DNA from: Paenibacillus polysaccharolyticus | GTDB taxonomy: Bacteria; Bacillota; Bacilli; Paenibacillales; Paenibacillaceae | Direction: 5' to 3' | NCBI RefSeq assembly: GCF_900102085.1 | Contig: NZ_FMVM01000010.1 | Coordinates: 62,001-126,000, forward strand | Length of the DNA stretch: 64,000 nucleotides | Shown here: positions 8,475 through 17,376 of the stretch, piece by piece | How the letters are laid out: each line of letters opens with the position of its first letter | Numbering within the stretch: position 1 is the first letter of the stretch | Notes under the pieces: model-generated | What the model was told of the DNA's origin: nothing | Seen by the model: only the letters and a program-made list of their open reading frames with translations | Databases searched by the model: none | Position numbers and translations under genes: made by a program

Positions 8475-8490
8475 ATTCAAACGTTGTAAT
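8475..8490 (+). promoter_or_regulatory. Palindromic operator 2
   Basis: ATTCAAACGTTGTAAT differs from operator 1 at two positions of one arm and ends 25 nt before the TTG start of the first permease gene. Two sites a multiple of the helical turn apart (177 bp, about 17 turns) would allow DNA looping by a tetrameric or paired LacI-type repressor; this is inference. Confidence 0.6.
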
Positions 8491-8515
8491 TTTGGAACGA
8501 AGGGGAGTGTTTACG

Positions 8516-9433
8516 TTGAAAAAACGCATGTCCACGCTGTTCAGTCTGATTCGGCGGGATAAGTATCTGTTGCTGATGTTCTCACCAATCTTTCTGTATT
8601 ATCTGATCTTCATGTATCTGCCCATGCCGGGTGTACTGCTTGCCTTTCGCAACTTTATACCGGGTCAAGGCATGTTCAGTGGCGAATGGGTGGGGCTGCG
8701 CTGGTTTGAGCAGTTCGTCAACTCGATTTACTTCTGGCGGTTATTGCGTAATACCTTTTTACTGGCCTTTCTGCCACTCTTGTTCGGTTTCTCCATCCCC
8801 ATTCTATTTGCAGTCTGCATCGTAGAGATTAAGAATCGAACCTTTAAACGCTTCGCGCAAACCGTAACTTATCTTCCTCACTTTATCTCCACCGTTGTGG
8901 TGGCCGGCATTATTATCAACTTCCTATCACCAACAGACGGTATTATCAACACCCTGATCGCAAGACTCGGTATGGAAAAAATAAACTTCATGATGGATGC
9001 CAGCTGGTTCCGCACCATTTTCACAAGTTCAGACATCTGGCAGAGCTTTGGTTTTAGCTCCATCATCTACATCGCAGCCATTATGGGCATCGACCCCGAG
9101 ATGTATGACTCCGGCAAAATTGATGGCGTGAACAAGTTCCAGGAGTTATGGCATCTAACCCTGCCAAGCATCAAACCAACCATTGTTATTCTGTTGCTAC
9201 TGTCGCTCGGCGGTATCATGAGCGTAGGTTTCGAGAAAGTATACCTGCTCTATAACGGAGCCACATATGAAACGGCAGATGTACTGTCTACTTATGTGTA
9301 CCGTATGGGGATCGAGGGTCAGAACTATGGATTCGCCACAGCTATTGGACTATTCAACTCCATTATCACCTTTATCCTTGTTTTTGCAGCCAATACTCTG
9401 ACTCGCCGCCTGACCAAAATGTCACTCTGGTAA
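8516..9433 (+). CDS. Carbohydrate ABC transporter permease 1 (LplB-like)
   Basis: 305 residues starting at TTG 8516 (AGGGGAG 9 nt upstream); the frame is open further upstream but that part overlaps the operator region. Six membrane spans. The EAA loop that docks the ATPase is visible at PEMYDSGKIDGVNKFQELWHLTLPSIKP. It resembles LplB/YtcP-group permeases for oligogalacturonides or other pectin fragments. It forms an operon with permease 2 and the binding lipoprotein. No ATPase gene is in the operon, so a shared ATPase of the MsmX type is expected to energise it. Confidence 0.85.
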   Translation: MKKRMSTLFSLIRRDKYLLLMFSPIFLYYLIFMYLPMPGVLLAFRNFIPGQGMFSGEWVGLRWFEQFVNSIYFWRLLRNTFLLAFLPLLFGFSIPILFAVCIVEIKNRTFKRFAQTVTYLPHFISTVVVAGIIINFLSPTDGIINTLIARLGMEKINFMMDASWFRTIFTSSDIWQSFGFSSIIYIAAIMGIDPEMYDSGKIDGVNKFQELWHLTLPSIKPTIVILLLLSLGGIMSVGFEKVYLLYNGATYETADVLSTYVYRMGIEGQNYGFATAIGLFNSIITFILVFAANTLTRRLTKMSLW

Positions 9434-9462
9434 GACAAACACTGATCCAAAGGAGAGCCTGT

Positions 9463-10344
9463 ATGCAAAAATCGAGAAGTGACCGATTATTCTATGTCTT
9501 CGTCTACCTGCTGACCATTCTGGCGGTTGTAGTCACCTTATATCCATTCCTGTACGTGGTCAGCATTTCCTTCAGCTCGGTGGATGCCATCGATAAACAA
9601 AAAGTGGTGCTCTGGCCTGTGGGGTTCACTCTCTCAGGATATAAGATGGTACTGCAGTACAAGGAACTGTGGGTGTCCTTCTATAACACGGTCTGGTATA
9701 CCGTTGTAGGCACGTTGCTGAACATTGTAGCAACTTGCCTGGCTGCATTTCCTTTGTCGAGACAGCAGTTTTTTCTACGGCGCAAGCTGAACTTTTTTAT
9801 CGCTTTCACCATGTATTTCTCAGGTGGACTCATTCCGGTCTACATGCTGATCACATCACTCGGTTTGTACAATACTCGTTGGGTGATGGTGCTACCTGTA
9901 CTGGTGATTACGTTTAACGTAATGATCTGCCGCTCGGCCTTTGAAGGCATTCCGAATGAAATTTTTGAAAGCGCAAGCATTGATGGAGCGAATGAGATGA
10001 CGATGTTGTATCGTCTGGCCGTTCCAATTATCAAGCCTACACTAGCCGTGCTGACGCTGTACTACGCCGTATTCCACTGGAACAATTTTTTCTCAGCCTT
10101 ACTGTATCTAGGCAAACAGGATATGCAACCGCTCCAGATGTTCCTGCGAAGGGTGCTGATCATGGCTTCGCCAGAAGTTATGCAGAAGATGGGCGGTACG
10201 ATGACATCCGGTGCACTGGCGGTTTCATCGCTGCAAGTTCGTTATGTGTCTATCGTGGTCAGCATTCTGCCGATCGTGATGATCTACCCGTTTATCCAAC
10301 GGTACTTCGTTAAGGGCATTACCCTCGGAGCCGTGAAAGGATAG
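9463..10344 (+). CDS. Carbohydrate ABC transporter permease 2 (YtcP/LplC-like)
   Basis: 293 residues, six membrane spans, AAAGGAGAG before the ATG. EAA loop at NEIFESASIDGANEMTMLYRLAVPIIKP. It starts 29 nt after permease 1 and pairs with it as the heterodimeric channel of a CUT1-type importer. The C-terminal KGITLGAVKG is the usual end of this permease group. The substrate is inferred to be pectin or rhamnogalacturonan fragments from the downstream GH105 and pectinesterase genes. Confidence 0.88.
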   Translation: MQKSRSDRLFYVFVYLLTILAVVVTLYPFLYVVSISFSSVDAIDKQKVVLWPVGFTLSGYKMVLQYKELWVSFYNTVWYTVVGTLLNIVATCLAAFPLSRQQFFLRRKLNFFIAFTMYFSGGLIPVYMLITSLGLYNTRWVMVLPVLVITFNVMICRSAFEGIPNEIFESASIDGANEMTMLYRLAVPIIKPTLAVLTLYYAVFHWNNFFSALLYLGKQDMQPLQMFLRRVLIMASPEVMQKMGGTMTSGALAVSSLQVRYVSIVVSILPIVMIYPFIQRYFVKGITLGAVKG

Positions 10345-10425
10345 AGTGCATTACCAAGCACCACAGTCATTCAAGCAAGTCATTCAAGGGAGTTCAAAAG
10401 GGTTCATACCAAGGAGGAATGATGG

Positions 10426-12021
10426 ATGAAAGTCAAAGGGGCAGGAAGAAAAAGTGTAATTGCGGCGATACTTGCGATCAGTTTGGCGGGTTGTAGCGGG
10501 GGAACGGGTGCAGGAACCGATGCGGGGAAAACACCTGAGAGTACAGAAAAAGCCTTCAATTATACCGGCGCTGGGCCGGTAACGGATCAACCGGATGCGA
10601 AGCTGTCAGTCCTGGCAACGAACGCATGGACAACCAACGTGGATCTGTCCACCGCAGCCATCGTTAAGAAAATTGAGAGTAATGCGGGTGTGAAAGTAGA
10701 TTGGGATCTGATCCCTCCTCAAAACTATGCGGATGCGGTCAATCCGAGGCTGGCTGCCGGCACAGGGCTCCCGGATATCGTGTACCTGCCGGATCAGGAT
10801 CAATTAATGAAGTACATTAACAGCGGTCTGTTCATCCCGATTAATGACCTGGTAGAGAAGTATGGCGTTAATCTCAAAAAAATATATGAAAAGTCGCCAT
10901 CCGTGAAAGCCAGTTTAACCACGCCAGATGGTAAAATGTATTATGTTCCACAACAAACGCTGACGCGTAACTACATGCCTGTGTTCATGGTGAATGAGCG
11001 TTGGCTCAAAAAGCTGGGATTATCTGAGCCAACTACGCTTGATGAGTTCACAGCGATGCTGCGCAAATTTAAAACAGATGACCCGAACGGCAACGGCAAA
11101 GCCGATGAGATTCCATTGTCCATGGAATCGAAGTTTATCCCTATGGCCTTCGGTCCAGCCTTTGGACTTGATCTATCGAACAATTTCTATGCAGACGATC
11201 AAGGCAAAGTGCACTTCAGCTATTATGAGCCAGCCTACAAGGAATACCTGACTTACTTGAATGGTCTGTACAAGGAAGGTCTGCTCGGGGTGGACTACGC
11301 GAGCACTACAAGCGACCAGGTTACTTCACGGATCTCGCAAGACGTAACGGGAGCGACGTTTAACTTCAGCTGGTATATGTCGATGGTTTACAGCCCGCTC
11401 TTCAAGGATTACAAGCCCGAAGAGCCGATCATCAAAGGCATTCTACCATTAAAAGGGCCGCATGGAGATCAGTTCTACATCGGACGTACACCGGTTAGTG
11501 GTATCTTCGGCATCAGTAAAGATAGCAAAAATCCGGAACTGGCTTTCCGCTTCCTGGATTATGCAGTCAGTGATGAAGCACAGACATATTACACTTGGGG
11601 CATCAAGGATGATACGTATACAGAAGAGAATGGCGTGAAGAAATTCACGGATAAAGGTAAAGACAATGAATATATCCAAAAGCTCGGAATTGGCCCAGTC
11701 AACCTGCCAAACATCCAGTCCACGGATTCAGCGGATTCGATCGTTGCACCTTGGCATGCGAAGCTGGACAAAGAATTAGAGAAATATGTGCGTGAGCCGT
11801 TCCCGTTTGTGTATGCTTTACCGGATGAAGCGAGCGTAGAGAGCATGTCCATGCCTGACATTACCACATATGTAGAAGAGATGAACTTCAAATTTATTAG
11901 TGGTGATGCAAGCCTCGATCAGTTCGACAAGTACATCGAGACACTCAAAAGCATGAATGTTGAACAGGTGATCGCAGGCAGACAAGCACAATACGATCGC
12001 TATAAAGCTGCACAGAAATAG
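10426..12021 (+). CDS. Extracellular solute-binding lipoprotein of the pectin-fragment importer
   Basis: 531 residues. Signal peptide with lipobox L-A-G-C (Cys about residue 23), then a Gly/Thr-rich tether and a family 1 solute-binding fold (long form of the LplA group, about 500 residues). Features include the DPNGNGKADEIPL loop, an EF-hand-like acidic site common in this group. GGAGG precedes the ATG. It should capture oligosaccharides outside the membrane and deliver them to the two permeases upstream. Confidence 0.88.
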   Translation: MKVKGAGRKSVIAAILAISLAGCSGGTGAGTDAGKTPESTEKAFNYTGAGPVTDQPDAKLSVLATNAWTTNVDLSTAAIVKKIESNAGVKVDWDLIPPQNYADAVNPRLAAGTGLPDIVYLPDQDQLMKYINSGLFIPINDLVEKYGVNLKKIYEKSPSVKASLTTPDGKMYYVPQQTLTRNYMPVFMVNERWLKKLGLSEPTTLDEFTAMLRKFKTDDPNGNGKADEIPLSMESKFIPMAFGPAFGLDLSNNFYADDQGKVHFSYYEPAYKEYLTYLNGLYKEGLLGVDYASTTSDQVTSRISQDVTGATFNFSWYMSMVYSPLFKDYKPEEPIIKGILPLKGPHGDQFYIGRTPVSGIFGISKDSKNPELAFRFLDYAVSDEAQTYYTWGIKDDTYTEENGVKKFTDKGKDNEYIQKLGIGPVNLPNIQSTDSADSIVAPWHAKLDKELEKYVREPFPFVYALPDEASVESMSMPDITTYVEEMNFKFISGDASLDQFDKYIETLKSMNVEQVIAGRQAQYDRYKAAQK

Positions 12022-12059
12022 GAAACAGGTTTCAGGCATATGAGAGGTGTTGATTCAAT

Positions 12060-13028
12060 TTGATTACCATTAAAGATATTGCCAAACTGGCGGGGGTGAG
12101 CTACAGCACGGTATCGAAAGCACTGAACGATGATCCCCGAATCAAACCGGCGACCAAGCAGAAGGTGCTCGCGGTAGCGGAGAAACACCAATACCGGAAA
12201 AATATGCTGGCCCGGCAACTCTCCACTGGCAGAAGCAATATCATCGGTTTTGTGCTGGACGAACTGAGCAATCCATTGTTCTCCAACATTTCGGGTAGCC
12301 TGCATACCGAGCTGAAGAAGCGAGGGTATCAGATGATTCTGGTTGTAGCCGATGACGGGGTAGACGTGTTCAGCCAGCTGCGTGTCGATGGTTGTATCCT
12401 GTGGGACTATGCGCTGGACAATCGGGATGCATTTTGGAAAAAGTTTGCGACCTTGAACATGCCGTGTTTTGTACTCGGTACAGATGAAGCTCCGAACTCT
12501 CCTTACATCAAGATTGATCGTAAGGAGGGGTTGTACAAGGCCGTGGAACATCTGAAATCCCTCGGTCACAGCCGAATTGGATTCATCGGTAACTCGCAGC
12601 ATGTCAAGCTGGAGGGTTATCGGGAAGCCTTGCAGCGCACAGGACTGATTTTCAATGAGGACGATGTGTTGCCCGCGCATTCTTCGTGGGAAGATGGGTA
12701 TTTCGCGATCCGGAACTATACGTTTGGAGCGGAGTCTCCCACGGCATTTATCGGCTTGAACAACCTTGTGACACGGGGAGCACTTCGGGCGTTGCTCGAA
12801 GCCGGCTACAGCGTGCCGCGTGATATCTCGATTATCGGTTATGACGATCTGCCGGATATGCAGTATGCCGAAGTGGCATTGACCACCATTGGTCCACCGC
12901 TGGATGAACTGGCCGCTCAGGCGGCAGAGCTCATCGTATCCCTGATTCGTGACGAGCAGGTGGATGTGCCGGTTGTCATCCAGCCGAAGCTGAATCTGCG
13001 TAATTCAACAGCAACGTGCCGGCAGTAA
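12060..13028 (+). CDS. LacI/GalR-family transcriptional regulator
   Basis: 322 residues from TTG 12060 (GAGAGGTG upstream). The N-terminal DNA-binding head is canonical: ITIKDIAKLAGVSYSTVSKALNDDPRIKPATKQKVL, followed by a hinge helix (NMLARQLSTGRS) and a periplasmic-binding-protein-like effector domain with SHSRIGFIGNS and DISIIGYDDLPD motifs. It is encoded inside the operon it probably represses; the ATTACAACGTTGTAAT palindromes before the first permease gene are the likely operators. The inducer is presumably an imported pectin fragment. Confidence 0.9.
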   Translation: MITIKDIAKLAGVSYSTVSKALNDDPRIKPATKQKVLAVAEKHQYRKNMLARQLSTGRSNIIGFVLDELSNPLFSNISGSLHTELKKRGYQMILVVADDGVDVFSQLRVDGCILWDYALDNRDAFWKKFATLNMPCFVLGTDEAPNSPYIKIDRKEGLYKAVEHLKSLGHSRIGFIGNSQHVKLEGYREALQRTGLIFNEDDVLPAHSSWEDGYFAIRNYTFGAESPTAFIGLNNLVTRGALRALLEAGYSVPRDISIIGYDDLPDMQYAEVALTTIGPPLDELAAQAAELIVSLIRDEQVDVPVVIQPKLNLRNSTATCRQ

Positions 13029-13041
13029 TGCCGGCTTTAAT
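13019..13041 (+). terminator. Weak hairpin after the LacI-type gene
   Basis: CCGGCA-GTAA-TGCCGG with only TTTAA behind it, spanning the stop codon. It may cause partial termination or processing between the transport and enzyme genes. Confidence 0.3.
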
Positions 13042-13095
13042 AGAAAGCTAGTTCAGCTCTAAAAGTAGTAAGTGAATGTATAATTGAATGAAGAA

Positions 13096-13293
13096 CTATC
13101 CCTGTTGAGTTATTATTTTACACACCAACGGAGAGGACAGAAAAAACCTGAAAAAGTGAAGCGTTCGCCTTTATCACCGGATTTTCCCTTTAATAAAAGG
13201 GAATCGAAAAAAATCTGGTGATAACAGCGATTGGAAGGTTGTTCTGTCATTGGAGTAAGCGTGTAAACATCTTTAGTTCAAATTATAGCCTAG
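13096..13293. repeat. Hairpin-forming dispersed repeat, copy 1
   Basis: About 200 bp, sharing long blocks with a second copy at 46290-46530 (for example AAAAAACCTGAAAAAG, TTTATCACCGGATTT and GATAACAGCGATTG). The ends pair: AGGACAGA...ACCT with AGGTTGTTCTGTC, and TTACAC with GTGTAA. An inner stem is TTATCACC / GGTGATAA with CCCTTT-AATA-AAAGGG at the tip, so the whole forms one long hairpin. It fills the gap between the LacI-type gene and GH105. There is no coding potential. It looks like a non-autonomous mobile or structured-RNA element. Confidence 0.75.
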
Positions 13294-13384
13294 AACGAAT
13301 GAGTAGAATGAGAGCAGTGGCTAGTAACAGATTCGATGCACGTTATTGTATTCGAACCAATACAAACTACTAGGAGGTAACGCG

Positions 13385-14497
13385 ATGCAGGTACAGACGC
13401 AGTTATCCTGGTCTGAGCGAATTGCAGCAACGATTATGCAGCAATGTAACGAGGATGGTTTCCATGCATTCCCTTCAGGACGATGGGCATACGTGGAAGG
13501 CATGACGTTAATGGCTATGGCACGAACAGGAGAAGAATACGGCAAGCAGGAATATATCGATTTTATGAAAAGACATATGGATCTGTATGTACAGCCAGAT
13601 GGATCTATCGGAACCTACTCCCTGGAAGAATATAATCTGGATCAGATTAATCAAGGGAAGAACCTGTTTGCATTACTTGATGATGCCGAGGATGGGCGCT
13701 ACGCAGAAGCTGCTCATCTGCTCGCAGCGCAGCTTGCAGGGCAGCCTCGTACATCCGAGGGTGGCTTCTGGCACAAAAAAATCTATCCGTTCCAGATGTG
13801 GCTGGATGGACTGTACATGTCTTCTCCTTTTCTCTCCCAATATGCGAAGACGTTTCAGCGTCCAGAGTTATTTGACGAAGTAGCTCATCAAATTCTGCTG
13901 GTCGAGCGCCAGACACGTGATCCACGTACCGGATTGTTATACCATGGCTGGGATGAATCGAAGGAGCAGATCTGGGCAGATTCCCTGACCGGATGTTCCC
14001 CGCACTTCTGGAGCCGAGCTATGGGCTGGTATGCCATGGCCATCGTGGATAGTGTCGAACATTTCCCGCTGAATCATCCTAAACGGGGTACGATTATTGG
14101 TATCTTTGAGCGTATGTGTAATGCCTTGGTACGAGTACAAGAGCAGGAGAGCGGACTATGGTTCCAGGTGCTGGATCAAGGGTTCCGCAAAGGAAACTAT
14201 CTAGAGGCTTCAGGCTCAAGCATGTTTGTATATGCAATTGCGAAAGGTGTACGTTTGCGTTATCTGGAACCTCACTTCAGAAATGCGGCTGAAAAAGGGT
14301 GGCAAGGGCTTACGTCCAAGTTAATGGAGGAGACCACTGAAGGCGTTCGGTTGAACGGTATCTGCCACGGAGCAGGATTGAGTCTGGATCGTGATGGCTC
14401 GTACAGCTACTATGTTAGCGAGGCTATTGTAAGCGATTCCTTTATGGGAGTTGCTCCGTTGTTGCTGGCCGCACTGGAAATGGAGCGTTTGCCATGA
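13385..14497 (+). CDS. Unsaturated rhamnogalacturonyl/glucuronyl hydrolase, GH105
   Basis: 370 residues from ATG 13385 (AGGAGG 7 nt upstream). An (alpha/alpha)6-barrel enzyme of family GH105 (YteR/YesR): MWLDGLYMSSPF, LLYHGWDESKEQIWADSLTG and FWSRAMGWYAMAIVD carry the conserved Asp residues of the active site. There is no signal peptide, so it acts in the cytosol, removing the unsaturated uronic acid that a lyase leaves on the end of an oligosaccharide. It overlaps the pectinesterase gene by 4 nt and follows the importer operon; the secreted lyase at 47.7 kb would supply its substrate. Confidence 0.9.
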   Translation: MQVQTQLSWSERIAATIMQQCNEDGFHAFPSGRWAYVEGMTLMAMARTGEEYGKQEYIDFMKRHMDLYVQPDGSIGTYSLEEYNLDQINQGKNLFALLDDAEDGRYAEAAHLLAAQLAGQPRTSEGGFWHKKIYPFQMWLDGLYMSSPFLSQYAKTFQRPELFDEVAHQILLVERQTRDPRTGLLYHGWDESKEQIWADSLTGCSPHFWSRAMGWYAMAIVDSVEHFPLNHPKRGTIIGIFERMCNALVRVQEQESGLWFQVLDQGFRKGNYLEASGSSMFVYAIAKGVRLRYLEPHFRNAAEKGWQGLTSKLMEETTEGVRLNGICHGAGLSLDRDGSYSYYVSEAIVSDSFMGVAPLLLAALEMERLP

Positions 14498-15540
14498 CGG
14501 AGCAACGCTCGGCAGCGGATCTCGTGTTGGAGTCATCTACTCCCTGTATTACGGTTGCTTCTGACGGATCAGGAGATTATACAACCATTCAGGCGGCAGT
14601 GGATGCTCATCCAGACCATGGTACTCACGGCCTTCCGATCCGAGTGAAGGCAGGCGTGTATGTTGAGAAGCTGCATATGGATAAGCCGGGCATCCATCTG
14701 ATTGGTGAGGGCGCCGAGCAGACGATTATCACCTATGATGACCATGCACTCAAGCGATTTCCCGACGGTTCACAGTATCATACATTCCATTCGTACACAG
14801 CCTTTATCGGGGCTGATGATTTCAAGGCGGAAGGCATCTCTTTCGTGAACTCGGCTGGGCCAGGTAGCGAGGTAGGACAGGCGCTAGCAGTCTATGTGGA
14901 TGGGGATCGTGCTGTGTTCCGCGGATGCCGTTTTATCGGTCATCAGGATACGATCTTTACCGGACCATTGCCTGAGCAACCGCTGGACCGCAGTTATTTC
15001 GGCGGGCCTCGTGACGGTGCCGAGCGCAGGAAGTTAAGACAGTACTTCGAGGATTGTTATATCGAAGGGGATATCGACTTTATTTTTGGCTCGGCTACGG
15101 TTGTGTTCAAGAGTTGTGAGATCTTCACGAAAAGTCGCTTGACGGAAGCGGAGGTTGCAGAAGGACATGTGAATGGCTGGATTACAGCGGCTTCTACACC
15201 AGAGGATGTTCGTTACGGATATGTGTTTGTCGAATGTGATCTGACCAGTAATGCCCCTCCGCAATCGGTGTATCTGGGCAGGCCGTGGCGTAATCATTCC
15301 AAAGTTTGTTTCCTGAACTGCTGGCTCGGTGCGCACGTGAAACAGGAAGGCTGGCATAACTGGAACAAGGTCGAAGCGGAAACCACAGTTAATTATGCCG
15401 AATATAAAAGTGCCGGGCCAGGAGCCGGACGTGCAGATGTGCGCGTGCCTTGGTCTCACGTACTGACGGAGGAAGAAGCAGCCGAGTATACGTTGTCCCT
15501 CGTTTTGTCAGGGGAGGATGGCTGGAATCCATTTGAATAA
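14494..15540 (+). CDS. Pectinesterase family CE8, cytosolic
   Basis: 348 residues; the ATGA overlap with GH105 implies translational coupling. Right-handed beta-helix pectin methylesterase motifs: GSGDYTTIQAAVDA near the N-terminus, GVYVEKL, catalytic-region GHQDTIFTGP, GDIDFIFGSATVVF and YLGRPW with the substrate-binding Arg. No signal peptide is present, in contrast to typical secreted pectinesterases; it should de-esterify imported oligogalacturonides inside the cell together with GH105. Confidence 0.9.
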   Translation: MTEQRSAADLVLESSTPCITVASDGSGDYTTIQAAVDAHPDHGTHGLPIRVKAGVYVEKLHMDKPGIHLIGEGAEQTIITYDDHALKRFPDGSQYHTFHSYTAFIGADDFKAEGISFVNSAGPGSEVGQALAVYVDGDRAVFRGCRFIGHQDTIFTGPLPEQPLDRSYFGGPRDGAERRKLRQYFEDCYIEGDIDFIFGSATVVFKSCEIFTKSRLTEAEVAEGHVNGWITAASTPEDVRYGYVFVECDLTSNAPPQSVYLGRPWRNHSKVCFLNCWLGAHVKQEGWHNWNKVEAETTVNYAEYKSAGPGAGRADVRVPWSHVLTEEEAAEYTLSLVLSGEDGWNPFE

Positions 15541-15543
15541 GCC

Positions 15544-15600
15544 GAGGCTGTGTCTAAATTTCGAATCGAGTTTAGATACAGCCTCTTTGGTGCTTTTTTT
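15544..15600 (+). terminator. Terminator after the pectinesterase gene
   Basis: GAGGCTGTGTCTAAA pairs with TTTAGATACAGCCTC across an 12-nt loop, followed by a T-rich tail ending in seven T. Confidence 0.9.
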
Positions 15601-15700
15601 ACGTGCTGGATAATATTTGGACCCATGAATGATTCTTAATTGGTATAGTTATGCACAGGGGATTCAACCCATTACTTGTACGTTTGTGGAGGTGTGTGTG

Positions 15701-17035
15701 ATGGAGTGTGCAAATTCAATTCGAGAAAAATTGATGCAGTACATACAGGATAATCATATTAAACATTCACACTTTGCTGTGACATCAGGCATAAATTCAG
15801 GGACGCTCAGCCGTATTTTACAAGGAAATAAACCCATATCTATGAATCAACTTATAGCGATTACCGCGGGTATGGGGTTACCTGAAGATTATTTTTTTGA
15901 TGATTATATAGACGAGTGTTTTTCAACCCTGATCTCCATCAGACGTATACGGCCGTTTATATTTCGTTGTGCTGATTTGAATCGAGTGGATTGTATCCAG
16001 CATATCACCAATCGTATTCTAGAAGACCTTGCTTATGTTCCCGTATTATTTGAAATGGCTGAGGAGTTATTTGACAATAACAAAAAAATGGCTGCAGCAG
16101 TTTTATACCGAGGGGTATGTGAAGCGGAAAAGTATCAGCATTCTGAACGTCTTGCACGCTGCCAATATCGTTTGTTTCTAATTGATCTAGGGGACAATAT
16201 GGAAAAAAATATACGAGCGGCAACTCAGTTTGAGACATACGTGAACCGGCTGGATGAAACCGATCAACTTGAAGCATTAAAGCAGTTATCACATGCATTC
16301 GGAATGGCCCATAAATGGGAGAAGGTGAATACACTTGCCAAAGAGATGCAACGAATCGCCACGATACAATATGAATTGCAACACCGTTCTGTTCGTTCGG
16401 AAGAAGTAAAGAAGGAGACAGAAAGACCGCTTTATTATTATATTTTATACGCCTATCTGGCCCAAGCTACAGCAAGTGAGAAGTGCGGTGATTACAAAAG
16501 AGCACTGGAACTTGTAGGTCTATATGATAATGGGGAACGCTGGATTCGAGAGAAAGACGAGCAAGCTCAGCAGATTATTGGACAATTCTCAGAATGGGCT
16601 ATTGCGAATACTTACCTGTATCGTCTGATGTCAGGAGAAGTGCAGATTATAAATGAATATGCTGATTATATAGCAACTCGCGAAGGTGAGATATTCATTG
16701 CTCTATGGCACATGATCCAGGCAGCGAATATATATCATTTCAATATTGATACGATTTTGGAACGATTTGCAGGATATATACCTTATCAATCGGAAAAAGC
16801 TGAATTCGGGGAGTATACACCGACGATAATAAAAGAAAAATACGTGCAATTTTTAGGGGATTTGGCCGTGTATCGCTTCGTTGAAAGTAAGGATAATCAA
16901 TCTGCCACAGAGCTTATGTTAGAGGGCTTGAATCTATCCATAGCTATGGGGAGTAGCACAATTCTTAATTCCTGCTTGGCTATTTTCGAAAAAATTAGAG
17001 ATCGTTCAGAGTTTTATGAAGCTAAGCAAGGCTAG
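15701..17035 (+). CDS. HTH (XRE-like) regulator with TPR-type sensor domain
   Basis: 444 residues from ATG 15701 (GGAGG 8 nt upstream). An N-terminal XRE helix-turn-helix (about residues 8-60; HFAVTSGINSGTLSRILQGNKPISMNQL) is followed by about 370 residues of helical repeats with TPR-like spacing (AAVLYRGVCEAEKYQ, ALELVGLYDNGERW). This is the architecture of RNPP-type regulators (PlcR, Rap, AimR), whose repeats bind short peptides. A 17-codon hydrophobic ORF starts 2 nt after the stop and a Spo0E-family gene follows. Peptide sensing is inference from architecture. Confidence 0.7.
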   Translation: MECANSIREKLMQYIQDNHIKHSHFAVTSGINSGTLSRILQGNKPISMNQLIAITAGMGLPEDYFFDDYIDECFSTLISIRRIRPFIFRCADLNRVDCIQHITNRILEDLAYVPVLFEMAEELFDNNKKMAAAVLYRGVCEAEKYQHSERLARCQYRLFLIDLGDNMEKNIRAATQFETYVNRLDETDQLEALKQLSHAFGMAHKWEKVNTLAKEMQRIATIQYELQHRSVRSEEVKKETERPLYYYILYAYLAQATASEKCGDYKRALELVGLYDNGERWIREKDEQAQQIIGQFSEWAIANTYLYRLMSGEVQIINEYADYIATREGEIFIALWHMIQAANIYHFNIDTILERFAGYIPYQSEKAEFGEYTPTIIKEKYVQFLGDLAVYRFVESKDNQSATELMLEGLNLSIAMGSSTILNSCLAIFEKIRDRSEFYEAKQG

Positions 17036-17037
17036 AG

Positions 17038-17091
17038 ATGGGCGTGTATTGGGTCATATTTCATATAATTGCGCTCCTTTTGTGCCTTTAA
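17038..17091 (+). CDS. Possible 17-residue hydrophobic peptide
   Basis: ATG 17038 to TAA 17091 encodes MGVYWVIFHIIALLLCL. It starts 2 nt after the HTH-TPR gene and has a weak ribosome site (AAGG) inside the end of that gene. Short hydrophobic peptides next to Rgg/RNPP regulators can be pheromones. However, an ORF this short arises easily by chance and it lacks a charged N-terminus; expression is unproven. Confidence 0.2.
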   Translation: MGVYWVIFHIIALLLCL

Positions 17092-17147
17092 ATTAATAAT
17101 CTATATTCTGACATCAGATTCTACAATGTTTCAGAGAGGCTGATTTG

Positions 17148-17327
17148 ATGAGGAAAAGTGTGCTTATACATCTGAAAATGGAGCAGGCTAGAAGCCATCT
17201 GCACGAACTTGCGAAGAAATATAACGGATTTCTTCATCCTGAAGTAATCAAGCAGTCGGTGATTCTGGATAAACTCATTGACCAGTTTAATCATGAAGCA
17301 GAAAGCAAAAACAAAGCCGATGGATGA
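17148..17327 (+). CDS. Spo0E-family aspartyl-phosphate phosphatase
   Basis: 59 residues from ATG 17148 (GAGAGG upstream). A two-helix hairpin protein: first helix LKMEQARSHLHELAKKY, then the family signature S-V-I-L-D in HPEVIKQSVILDKLIDQF. Members remove phosphate from Spo0A and delay sporulation. A paralogue lies at 53366-53542 with the same HPEVI(K/R)QS motif. It directly follows the HTH-TPR gene, so regulator and phosphatase may form a small sporulation-timing module. Confidence 0.85.
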   Translation: MRKSVLIHLKMEQARSHLHELAKKYNGFLHPEVIKQSVILDKLIDQFNHEAESKNKADG

Positions 17328-17376
17328 ATAATCGACTTTGTTTGATAGGTTAGTGGTCTTACTTTAAAGAATTGAA

